In this document: piece after piece, positions 7,419 to 16,930 of the stretch
How positions within the stretch are numbered: position 1 is the first letter of the stretch
Layout: each line of letters starts with the position of its first letter
Origin: Candidatus Glassbacteria bacterium
GTDB taxonomy: Bacteria > Gemmatimonadota > Glassbacteria > GWA2-58-10
DNA: 42,472 bases
Direction: 5' to 3'
Assembly: GCA_019456185.1 (NCBI GenBank)
Contig: VRUH01000008.1
Location: 7,049 to 49,520 of the forward strand
Translations under genes and position numbers: made by a program
Notes under the pieces: model-generated
Database searches by the model: none
Told to the model about the DNA's origin: nothing
What the model saw: the letters and a program-made list of their open reading frames with translations, nothing else

Positions 7419-9506
7419 GTGAAAATTCCAAGCTCAATTACCACACTTTTACTGTCGGCGCTGCTGCTGTGCCAGCCCCCCGCGGATTGCACCGCCGCGG
7501 ACAGTAGTGACCGGCCCGGATGGTGGCTGGAAAACGGGATCTGTTTCGCCGGACACTGGGAGCCGCTGATCTTCCGGGTCAGGCGCGGACCGATCCCGAC
7601 CGGTTATCTCAGGCGCTACGAATACGAGCACAGCCCGGAAGCGGTGCGCGGCCTGAAAACGGCCGGGGTCAACATGGTGATAACCCATTTCTACAAAGGC
7701 CTGGGGATGGAGTACGAGGCCGGGGAGCTGGCCTATACTGAAAAGCTGGCGCGGCATTGCCGGGAAAACGGGATGAAAGTCGGCGCCTATATCGGCTCGA
7801 CCCTGTTCAACGAAACCCTCTACGCGGAGAAACCGGAGAGCCGCGACTGGGTGCAGCTGGACGAGAAGCGTGAGCCGGTAAATTACTCCTCCAGCCAGTA
7901 TTTCCGCGACCGCGCCGACTGCACCCTGCCCGGTTACCGCGAGCATATCAAGGGCATAGTCACCACGGCGATAGAAGATTACGGGATGGACCTGATCCAT
8001 TTTGATAATATCAGTTCCATGTTCGAGTTCCGGGCGGGTACGACAGAGAACATCCGCCACCGTTTCCGCGAATACCTCGAACAGACCTACACTGCCGAAG
8101 AGCGCCGGGAAATATTGGGATTCAGCGAGCTGGAGCTGATCACTCCGCCCCGTCTGGAGCGGGGAGCGATGGAACCGGTGTACGATCCGCTGGCCCAGGA
8201 ATGGACGCGCTTCCGCGTTGCCGCCCTGACGGATTACGTCCGGGAACTCAGCGAGCATATCAAGGCCCTCGATCCCGAAGTGGTGATGGAGACCAACCCC
8301 CTGGGCCTGGCCGGATCAAACCGGGCATACACGAACGGGCTCTATCATCCCAGCCTGCTCGAGCACACCGATATTTTCTGGAGCGAGGACCCCGACCACG
8401 CCCGTTATTACCCGTCGGAAAACAGGCTGCTGAGCAAGATCCGCTCGTATAAGCTGGCACGCCGGTTCGGCAACGCGATGTTCAGTTACTCCAACAACCG
8501 GCTCGACCTGGTCGAGGCGATGGCGTTCAACCTGATGTGCCTGGGCGATGTCGGGTTCAGGATCATCCGGGACACGCCGGAGGATATGGACCTCGATGAT
8601 TCCTACCGCTACTATTACACGCCCGAGGATACGCTGGACGACAACGACAGGGCCGAACTCAGCGAGCTGATTCATTTCTTCCACGACAACAAAAAACTCT
8701 TCCGCGGCTTGGAAACTATCGCAGACGTGGGTGTGATGCGCGATTTCGAATCGATGACCTTCGGCGGCTGGACTCCGTTCCTGAACACGATCCAGGCCGA
8801 GCAGGTCCTGATCCAGAACCGGGTGCCCTTCACGCTGCTCTTCGACAGGGACTGGGAGCGCCTGGAGCGCTGGAAAGTTGTCGTGCTGGCCTCGCAGGAG
8901 AACCTGTCCGACCATGAAATCGCCAGACTGAAAGAATACGTGGAGCGCGGCGGCGCCCTGGCGGTCGTGGGTTCGACGGGCACTTACGATGAGCGCCGAC
9001 GGCAGCGCGGCAGCCGGGACAGTTTCAGTAGACTGCTGGGCCTCGGCGCTGCCCCGGCTGGAAAAGAGAAAAGTCTGCACGTGAACTTAGGGGCCGGCAG
9101 GGTGTTTTTTCTCGCCGGATTCACCGACCACCCGTCGGTCCGCAAAAGCACCGCCCAGGTCCACCCCGACAACTGGTATCTGCCGCTCAATTGGGAGGAA
9201 TTCCTGGAGGGCCTGCGCTGGTGCGGCGGCGGCTCGTTCAGCATGGAGATCGAAACCCGGCCTCATGTGGTTGCGGCCCACTACAAACAGGGGAAATCTT
9301 TGCAGTGCCACCTGCTGAACTACTGGCCGGAACGGCCTGTCAGGCACATCCCGGTCGTTTTCGACCATCAGGGCGGCGAACCAGCCAGAGTGCTGCTCCA
9401 TACCCCCGGCAGGGCACCGGTGGAACTGACGCCGGGTCCTTACCGGGGCAGGTGGTCGGTGATCGTTCCGGAACTCGTCCTGTACAGCATAGTTACGATC
9501 GATTGA
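7419..9506 (+). CDS. Secreted glycoside-hydrolase-like TIM-barrel protein
   Basis: The 695-residue protein starts at a GTG (AGGGA about 8 nt upstream) and has a signal peptide (residues 1-27, ending near DCTAA). Residues about 45-420 look like an (alpha/beta)8 barrel of the hypothetical glycosyl hydrolase / GH42-related kind. Candidate active-site strands are MDLIHFDN and DIFWSEDPDH. Residues about 440-590 resemble the beta-galactosidase trimerisation, class-I-amidotransferase-like domain (WKVVVLASQENLSDHEIARLKEYVERGGALAVVGSTG). A beta-type C-terminal domain follows. It is likely an exported enzyme acting on an oligosaccharide of unknown identity. The isomerase-like gene follows 153 bp downstream on the same strand. 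Confidence 0.75.
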   Translation: MKIPSSITTLLLSALLLCQPPADCTAADSSDRPGWWLENGICFAGHWEPLIFRVRRGPIPTGYLRRYEYEHSPEAVRGLKTAGVNMVITHFYKGLGMEYEAGELAYTEKLARHCRENGMKVGAYIGSTLFNETLYAEKPESRDWVQLDEKREPVNYSSSQYFRDRADCTLPGYREHIKGIVTTAIEDYGMDLIHFDNISSMFEFRAGTTENIRHRFREYLEQTYTAEERREILGFSELELITPPRLERGAMEPVYDPLAQEWTRFRVAALTDYVRELSEHIKALDPEVVMETNPLGLAGSNRAYTNGLYHPSLLEHTDIFWSEDPDHARYYPSENRLLSKIRSYKLARRFGNAMFSYSNNRLDLVEAMAFNLMCLGDVGFRIIRDTPEDMDLDDSYRYYYTPEDTLDDNDRAELSELIHFFHDNKKLFRGLETIADVGVMRDFESMTFGGWTPFLNTIQAEQVLIQNRVPFTLLFDRDWERLERWKVVVLASQENLSDHEIARLKEYVERGGALAVVGSTGTYDERRRQRGSRDSFSRLLGLGAAPAGKEKSLHVNLGAGRVFFLAGFTDHPSVRKSTAQVHPDNWYLPLNWEEFLEGLRWCGGGSFSMEIETRPHVVAAHYKQGKSLQCHLLNYWPERPVRHIPVVFDHQGGEPARVLLHTPGRAPVELTPGPYRGRWSVIVPELVLYSIVTID

Positions 9507-9659
9507 TTTGCCGAACAGGGGACTAAAGCCGCATGGGACTTACCCCGCGCCGCAATGCTGTTTATCTTTGTACAATATGGCGATTCAACCGCCGGAAAAC
9601 AGATAAGATATCCCAGGCAAATTCTTACCCGTTAAACCAACCTTGAACGAGGAGTAATC

Positions 9660-10613
9660 ATGCAGAGGGATGGCAAGGCAGGAAACGGCAGGCTCAGCCG
9701 CCGTCAGTTGATGGTAACCGGGATTGCCGGCGCCGGCGCGCTTGGCCTTAACGCAATCGGCGCCTGTCAGGCGCAGCAGGGCTCCCAGGCCAAGGAGGAG
9801 GGGGCGCTGGGCAAGCCGACCCGCAACATGAAACTCTCGCTGGCCGCCTACTCGATGCGTCAGGCGCTGAGCGCCGGCGAGATCGACCTGTTCGATTTTA
9901 TCGACTGGTGCGCCGAGCTGGACCTCCAGGGCACGGAATTGACTTCCTATTATTTCAGGGAAAATGTCGATAACGCCTACCTGCACCAGCTCAAACTGCA
10001 TGCGTTCCGCCAGGGTCTGGCGATCAGCGGCACCGCGGTCGGCAACAATTTCTGCCTGGCCCCCGGCAGCGCGGAGCGCAAAGAGCAGATCGACCACGTG
10101 AAACAGTGGATCGACTACGCCGCCGAGATGGATGCGCCGCACATCCGCGTCTTCGCCGGCCGGGCGCCCGATAATGTCGAGCTGGACATCGCTATCGGCT
10201 GGGCCGCCGACGGGATCAAGGAATGCCTGGAGTACGCGGAGAAACACGGCGTGGTGCTGGGCCTTGAGAACCACGGCGGAATCACCGCCCGGGCCAGGGA
10301 CCACCTGGCGATCTGCGACCGGGTGGGCGACCACCCGAATTTCGGCGTGAACCTGGACAGCGGCAACTACCGCACGGACTGCTACGAGGAGCTGGCGATG
10401 GCCGCTCCGCGCTCGGTCAACGTGCAGATCAAGGTGACGGTCAGCGACAACGACCGCAACAGAGTACCGACCGACATGGCGCGGGTCCGGGATATCCTGG
10501 TCAACGCCGGCTACCAGGGCTGGGTCGCGCTGGAATACGAGGAAAAGGAAGACCCGAAAGTAGCGATCCCGCGCTATATCGCCGAGATGAAGAAACTGTA
10601 CCTGGGCGTGTAA
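9660..10613 (+). CDS. Tat-exported sugar phosphate isomerase/epimerase-like protein
   Basis: The 317-residue protein has a twin-arginine signal (LSRRQLM, then a hydrophobic stretch, then IGACQA). The Cys could also be a lipid attachment site. Residues about 55-310 form the xylose-isomerase-like TIM barrel (AP endonuclease 2 family): YSMRQAL, LDLQGTELTSYY, GLENHGG (metal-binding Glu), VNLDSGNY (Asp), and a final WVALEYEEKEDP (Glu). At the usual His position in VH-x-K the sequence reads VNVQIKV, so one ligand may be missing. The start is supported by GAGGAG 5 nt upstream. Export of this fold is common in bacteria that degrade unusual sugars. The glycosidase-like gene upstream and the hydrolase downstream support a carbohydrate role. 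The exact reaction is unknown. Confidence 0.8.
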   Translation: MQRDGKAGNGRLSRRQLMVTGIAGAGALGLNAIGACQAQQGSQAKEEGALGKPTRNMKLSLAAYSMRQALSAGEIDLFDFIDWCAELDLQGTELTSYYFRENVDNAYLHQLKLHAFRQGLAISGTAVGNNFCLAPGSAERKEQIDHVKQWIDYAAEMDAPHIRVFAGRAPDNVELDIAIGWAADGIKECLEYAEKHGVVLGLENHGGITARARDHLAICDRVGDHPNFGVNLDSGNYRTDCYEELAMAAPRSVNVQIKVTVSDNDRNRVPTDMARVRDILVNAGYQGWVALEYEEKEDPKVAIPRYIAEMKKLYLGV

Positions 10614-10659
10614 GCGGCTGAAACGAAGACAGTTAAGTAGTGAGCAAGAGGGGGCGGGC

Positions 10660-10689
10660 GCCCCGCCTTTATCGGCGGGGCATTTTTTT
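10660..10689 (+). terminator. Intrinsic terminator after the isomerase-like gene
   Basis: GCCCCGCC and GGCGGGGC form a perfect 8-bp stem with a 6-nt loop, followed by A and seven T. It lies 46 bp after the stop at 10613 and in front of a convergent gene. It is directional for the plus strand. Confidence 0.9.
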
Positions 10690-10695
10690 ACCCGG

Positions 10696-12156
10696 TTACC
10701 TGTGCAGGTAAAGCACGGCGTGGCCGCCGAACGGGGCCGTAAGACTTACCCTCCCGCCGCCGTCGATCCCGAACCGGTCAGCCGTCACGCCACAGGTGGG
10801 GTCGAACCATTCGCCCTCCAGAGTGCCGGGGATGCCGCCCAGGTCGACTTCCACCGCGCCGCCGTCGGGCAGGTAGACAACCAGCTCCTCGCGTCCAGAT
10901 TCAAGCACGGCCAGGCAGTAACCCGTACTGGCAAGCTCCGGGACAGGCTCGGCTGCCGTCAGGTCGATCCGCTCGGCGAACATGCGGGTAAAGCCCATGT
11001 TCCGGCGGATTTCCACGTATTCCGGCCAGTCTGGAATATTGTCTTCGCGCTGCTGCTGGGCGAACAGCGGTTCGAGCGGGTCCATGAACATCGGCTGAAC
11101 TCCCCTGGTGAAACAGCGCCAGACCCACTTTCTGTTGCCGCCGATTCCCCACAGGTGGTCCGTGTCGGCGAGAACAATCTTCGAGCCGTCGGCAGGGGAC
11201 GGGCCTTGACGGTACTCCTGATCATCGCCTGGATTGGGCGAGACCGCCTCGGCCGGACTGGCGAACAGCTCCGAGTTTTTCCCGCCCTGGTAGTGGAACG
11301 TCATCACCACCGGATGCTGCTTGGGTTTGGTTTTCTCGTACTCGTGGATATAGTCGATCATCGCGTAATGCCAGCCGGTGGAGTTCTTGTTGCTCTCGTT
11401 GCTGATCTCATAGAGGATATTATCCAGGTCGTTGAGCGTATCGACTACCTTGCGGATATAGGCCTGCTGGATGGCGGTGATCCGCTCGTCGGCAAGCTGG
11501 TGGATTTCCTCGCCCTCGCCGTTGCCGTTCAGGTCACCGTCAATCCCGTTGACATTGTTCGCGCGGTTGAACGGGTGACCCCACCAGGGGTTGCCGTAAG
11601 CGGAATCGCCCTTGTGGTTCCCCTTGCGCTCGATACTCCAGCCTTGGAACAGCATCACCATCACGTACATCCCGCGCTGCCCGGCCAACTCAACCCGCTC
11701 ACGCAGCCTGTCGAAATAGACCGGGTTATAGCTGGTGACGTCGAATTTGGGCAGGCTGTCGGCCGCCAGGCCCGGTCCCGTGCGGCGGTAGCGGAACATG
11801 GGTCCGATCCGCGCCTTGGCCGTAGCGGGCGCCCAGCTGGCCCAGGCGGCGTTTTCCCAGGTCCAGAGACGGATGAAATTGCAGTTGTTGCTTTCCAGCA
11901 ATTCCAGGTAGCCGTCGTAATCGAACGGCCGTGTGGAGTCGTCGGAGAACTCCTGAAGGTTGGCCCAGGTATGGAAGCCGGTCAGGTAGATCGCCTTGCC
12001 GCTGTTGTCGGTGAAATAACGCGGGTTGTCCGGATGGACACGCAGCGGGCCGGGGGAAGCATTAACCGGTTCCCGTGCAGGTCCGGCGCAGGCGGAGAGC
12101 AGGGCGAGAGTCAAGACGGTGATCAACTGAAGGAGATGGGATTGGAAACGGAGCAT
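10696..12156 (-). CDS. Lipoprotein glycoside hydrolase-like protein (clan GH-A type)
   Basis: The start is placed at the ATG at 12156 because AGGAGA lies 5-6 nt upstream and it gives a clean lipoprotein signal (MLRFQSHLLQLITVLTLALLSAC). Extending the frame to 12270 would bury this signal. The product has 486 residues. The segment LRVHPDNPRYFTDNSGKAIYLTG followed by a TIM barrel resembles DUF4038/apiosidase-like and related glycoside hydrolases. ILYEISNES carries the Asn-Glu typical of the clan GH-A acid/base. The C-terminal about 90 residues form a beta-sandwich like the putative collagen-binding domain found at the end of such enzymes. It likely acts on polysaccharide at the cell surface; the substrate is unknown. 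It lies 85 bp downstream of the helicase gene. Confidence 0.75.
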   Translation of the reverse strand: MLRFQSHLLQLITVLTLALLSACAGPAREPVNASPGPLRVHPDNPRYFTDNSGKAIYLTGFHTWANLQEFSDDSTRPFDYDGYLELLESNNCNFIRLWTWENAAWASWAPATAKARIGPMFRYRRTGPGLAADSLPKFDVTSYNPVYFDRLRERVELAGQRGMYVMVMLFQGWSIERKGNHKGDSAYGNPWWGHPFNRANNVNGIDGDLNGNGEGEEIHQLADERITAIQQAYIRKVVDTLNDLDNILYEISNESNKNSTGWHYAMIDYIHEYEKTKPKQHPVVMTFHYQGGKNSELFASPAEAVSPNPGDDQEYRQGPSPADGSKIVLADTDHLWGIGGNRKWVWRCFTRGVQPMFMDPLEPLFAQQQREDNIPDWPEYVEIRRNMGFTRMFAERIDLTAAEPVPELASTGYCLAVLESGREELVVYLPDGGAVEVDLGGIPGTLEGEWFDPTCGVTADRFGIDGGGRVSLTAPFGGHAVLYLHR

Positions 12157-12241
12157 GACTGTCTCCTGGCGAGGTGGGTGGATTCCGCAAGAAAGTATCC
12201 CGCCCCGGATAATACCGCAGGCGGGTTGATCTTTTAAGCGG

Positions 12242-14014
12242 TCAACTGCCGCCGCCCCCGTCGCCGTCACCGACTTCCCAGTCCTCGATAAGTTTATTGA
12301 TAAACGTCTCCACCTTGGTCAACTGCTCGCCCTCCCCGCTGGTAACGAACGTGAACGCCTTGCCGGCCGCTCCCATCCGTCCCGTGCGGCCAACCCGGTG
12401 GACATAGTCCTCGGCGTTGTCGGGGATGTCGTAGTTGATCACGTGGCTGATCCCGGTGATATCCAGTCCCCTGGCGGCGACGTCGGTGGCGATCAGGTGC
12501 TCGATCTTACCGGTGCGGAAATCGTCCATGATCCGCTCGCGTTTATTCTGGCTCAGGTCGCTGTGGATACAGCGGGCCTTGAATCCCTGCTTGCCCAGCC
12601 GCAGCGCCACCACGTCGCTCATCCGCTTGGTGTTGGTGAATACGATCGACTGGGTGGGGTTCTGCTGACGAAGCAGTCTGGAGAGCGTGTCCATTTTCCG
12701 GTTGCGCTCCACCGGGATGTAGCGCTGCCAGATCGATTCGACCGTGATCTCGTCCTTGCTGACATAGAGTTTCACCGGGTCGTGCATGAAACGCCGGCCC
12801 AGGTACTCCACGTTGTCGTCCATCGTGGCCGACAGCAGCATGATCTGGCGTTTTTCCGGACAGGCCTTGATGATCTTGATGATGTCGTCGCGGAAACCGA
12901 TATCGAACATCCGGTCGGCCTCGTCCAGCACCAGCGTGTTCAGTTTGGACAGGTCGATATTCCGCTTGGAGATGTGGTCCAGCAGACGGCCCGGTGTGCC
13001 GACCACGATCTGCCCCGGCGTCTGCCGCAGCTCATCGATCTCGCTCTTGACCGAGGTGCCGCCGTAGATGCTCATCACCTTGAAGTCGAAACTGCGGCTG
13101 AACCGCCGCGCTTCCCAGCTCACCTGACGGCACAGTTCTCGGGTCGGCACCACGATCAGCGCCTGCACGGCTTTCAGGTCGTGGTCCAGGTGCTGGAATA
13201 TGGGCATCAGAAAAGCGACTGTCTTGCCTGTACCGGTCTTTGCCTGGCCCAGAATATCCCGGCCCGCCACTCCCACCGGGATCACCTCGTGCTGGATATC
13301 TGTCGGCGTGCGGAACCGGTTGCACGCCAGGGCCATGACAATCTCGTCGCTCAGCCCCAGCGGCCGGAACTCGTTGTTGACGAACTGCTCGCTCTCACGG
13401 TCCAGATCCAGCAGCTCCGGAAATTCGATTCGCTGGGCTACGCCGCCCAGGTCGCTGCGTTTGCGGCCGCCGCTGCGCCGTATCCGTCCGCGGCGCGGGC
13501 CGCGCTTGTCGCCGCTCCTGGATTCCCGCTGCTGCCTGTGCCGCTCCCGGGAGTCGTCTCCGCCTGCGCTTTGCCCGTCGCCGGAGTACGCGCGTCCGCT
13601 CCGGCTCCTGTCTCCCCGGCCTCGTCCACGGCTTTTCCCGCGGTCTCCCTGGCGGCTGTCGCTCTCGCCGCTGTGACGGCCGTGTTCGGTCTGTTTCTGG
13701 CCGCTGGCCGCCTGGCTTCCCTCTGCGCCGCTACTGCGGTTTCCGCCCTGATTTTCCCGCTCGCGGTCCTGCCCGCCTCCTCCGGCAGAACCTCTGCCGC
13801 GCCCGCGGTTTCGGCTTCTCCGTCCACTCCGTCCGCCGCCGCGTCTACTGCTGGCGCTTTCCTGTCCGCGGCTGTCAGCCGATGAACTCTGCCGGCCGGG
13901 CCGCCGGTCGCCCCGGCTGTCGGCTTCGCTGTCTTTCTCACCGCCGCTTTCCCCCGCAAAAATGCCTTTAAGTTTCTGGTAGATCTTCAAACCTCTCACC
14001 TCTCCTGCAATCAT
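12242..14014 (-). CDS. DEAD-box RNA helicase with Arg/Gly/Ser-rich N-terminal extension
   Basis: This is an ATP-dependent RNA helicase of the RhlE/CshA type. The core carries TPTDIQ (Q motif, about 237-241), AKTGTGKT (258-265), PTRELC, GTPGRLLDH, LDEADRM (DEAD box), LLSATM, IVFTNTKR, ARGLDI and HRVGRTGR. Residues about 22-190 are low-complexity and rich in Arg, Gly and Ser. In most bacterial family members such a tail is at the C-terminus. The listed ATG gives MIAGEVRGLKIYQ. A TTG at 13990 (MKIYQKLKGIF) has AGGAGAGG 8 nt upstream and may be the true start. A TATAAT hexamer lies at 14073-14078. It probably acts in ribosome assembly or mRNA decay. Confidence 0.9.
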   Translation of the reverse strand: MIAGEVRGLKIYQKLKGIFAGESGGEKDSEADSRGDRRPGRQSSSADSRGQESASSRRGGGRSGRRSRNRGRGRGSAGGGGQDRERENQGGNRSSGAEGSQAASGQKQTEHGRHSGESDSRQGDRGKSRGRGRGDRSRSGRAYSGDGQSAGGDDSRERHRQQRESRSGDKRGPRRGRIRRSGGRKRSDLGGVAQRIEFPELLDLDRESEQFVNNEFRPLGLSDEIVMALACNRFRTPTDIQHEVIPVGVAGRDILGQAKTGTGKTVAFLMPIFQHLDHDLKAVQALIVVPTRELCRQVSWEARRFSRSFDFKVMSIYGGTSVKSEIDELRQTPGQIVVGTPGRLLDHISKRNIDLSKLNTLVLDEADRMFDIGFRDDIIKIIKACPEKRQIMLLSATMDDNVEYLGRRFMHDPVKLYVSKDEITVESIWQRYIPVERNRKMDTLSRLLRQQNPTQSIVFTNTKRMSDVVALRLGKQGFKARCIHSDLSQNKRERIMDDFRTGKIEHLIATDVAARGLDITGISHVINYDIPDNAEDYVHRVGRTGRMGAAGKAFTFVTSGEGEQLTKVETFINKLIEDWEVGDGDGGGGS

Positions 14015-14072
14015 GTGCCGTTACAGTTTGTCAATAGCGATCAACTTCTAAGAAAAAATTCGATAAGCTACT

Positions 14073-14078
14073 ATTATA
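14073..14078 (-). promoter_or_regulatory. Candidate -10 element for the helicase gene
   Basis: A perfect TATAAT on the minus strand lies in an AT-rich pocket about 60 bp before the helicase start. The -35 region is poor. It is part of the divergent helicase/ABC-F intergenic region. Confidence 0.3.
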
Positions 14079-14142
14079 ATATAACATGCGGTTTTTTGCA
14101 CTGATTATTTCATCTGCCGCTCTTCGCTCAGCACCCGCTCCG

Positions 14143-14171
14143 TTGACACCCGGACTGGTAGCCGGTAGATT
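14143..14171 (+). promoter_or_regulatory. Candidate sigma-70 promoter for the ABC-F gene
   Basis: TTGACA (14143-14148) and TAGATT (14166-14171) are separated by exactly 17 bp, and the ABC-F start lies 48 bp downstream. Confidence 0.55.
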
Positions 14172-14218
14172 GTTTCCCGTCAACCAGATGCAACGAAACA
14201 GGAGACCATGTTTCTGCG

Positions 14219-16126
<1,908 letters not shown>

Positions 16127-16129
16127 CTG

Positions 16130-16170
16130 ACACACCCCGACGGCTTCGCCGCCACCCCTCTCGAGAGGGG
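16130..16170. repeat. GC-rich double-hairpin repeat after the ABC-F gene
   Basis: ACACACCCC is followed by a GGC-TTC-GCC hairpin and then CCCCTCTCGAGAGGGG. The order matches, in reverse orientation, the elements at 33613-33645 and 33781-33820, but the central stem has changed sequence while keeping pairing. The second hairpin is followed by ATTTCTCTCC and could help end transcription of the ABC-F gene. Confidence 0.55.
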
Positions 16171-16203
16171 ATTTCTCTCCCAGCTAATTGAAATCGACCC
16201 TAG

Positions 16204-16225
16204 GGGCGAACCTAAGTATTCGCCC
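16204..16225. repeat. GGGCGAA/TTCGCCC palindromic repeat
   Basis: A 7-bp stem (GGGCGAA, 8-nt loop, TTCGCCC) preceded by TAG resembles the metG-side palindromes at 1379-1400 and 1436-1455. It lies 15 bp beyond the end of the minus-strand membrane protein gene. Confidence 0.5.
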
Positions 16226-16240
16226 GAAATTGGTGGAGCG

Positions 16241-16876
16241 CTATTTCAGCCGCTGAGAAAATCGCACCGCCCACCGTGTCAGCAGGTATTGTATTCCCAT
16301 CAAGACCGGCAGCAGCAGCACCGCGCCGGCCAGAATTGTCTCCCGCCCCCACTCCACTCCCAGCATTCGGCCGATATTGCCGGCCAGGCTGTTGTCCAGC
16401 GCGGCCATCAGGATCGAGCCCGCCCCGAACAATCCGCTAACTCCGGCCGCCAGCAACGCCGTGCTTTTTGCCTGTTTTTTTGCCTCTTCCGGCCCGGCGT
16501 TGCCATTAGCCAGCCGCCTGCCCATGTAAATCCCCAGCGCTATCCCGGGCAGGGGCACCAGCACCGGCACGCCCATCGCCAACGCGAACGACACCACCGT
16601 GCAGCAGAAATAAACCACCGGCACAACCGGCCTGCGCACCGAGTAGAACCGGCCGGTCATCCTGCGGCCGAACACCAGGCAGGCCAGCAGTCCGGCGGCC
16701 AGGCCGCCATAGGCGAAAAACGGGATCATCCCGCCGGGCAGGGGCAGCAGGCCGTAAATATGGACCGCCGCCGCTGTCCACCAGCAGAGGATTCCGGTCA
16801 GCAGGGGCAGGGCTGTCCAGAGCGCGATGCGGACTGTCACCCGCTCGGTGCGGTTTGGGATGGGATGGACGGACAT
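16241..16876 (-). CDS. Hypothetical membrane protein
   Basis: The 211-residue protein has about six hydrophobic segments: near residues 17-40, 48-68, 83-102, 103-118, 140-160 and 180-200. They are separated by short basic loops (GRRMTGRFYSVRRP, GRRLANG), so it is an inner-membrane protein. No transporter or enzyme motif was recognised. The ATG has AGGAG upstream. It begins 54 bp after the NagA-like gene on the same strand and probably shares its transcript. A role with that enzyme, for example in sugar handling, is only a guess. Confidence 0.7.
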   Translation of the reverse strand: MSVHPIPNRTERVTVRIALWTALPLLTGILCWWTAAAVHIYGLLPLPGGMIPFFAYGGLAAGLLACLVFGRRMTGRFYSVRRPVVPVVYFCCTVVSFALAMGVPVLVPLPGIALGIYMGRRLANGNAGPEEAKKQAKSTALLAAGVSGLFGAGSILMAALDNSLAGNIGRMLGVEWGRETILAGAVLLLPVLMGIQYLLTRWAVRFSQRLK

Positions 16877-16930
16877 TTTACTGCTCCTGTCCCCACAACG
16901 CGGGGCTTTCGGTATTCTGGCATTCGTCTT

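Noticed and set aside
12398-13885. Long plus-strand open frame opposite the helicase
   Set aside because: Low-complexity antisense of the Arg/Gly-rich tail and the DEAD-box core.
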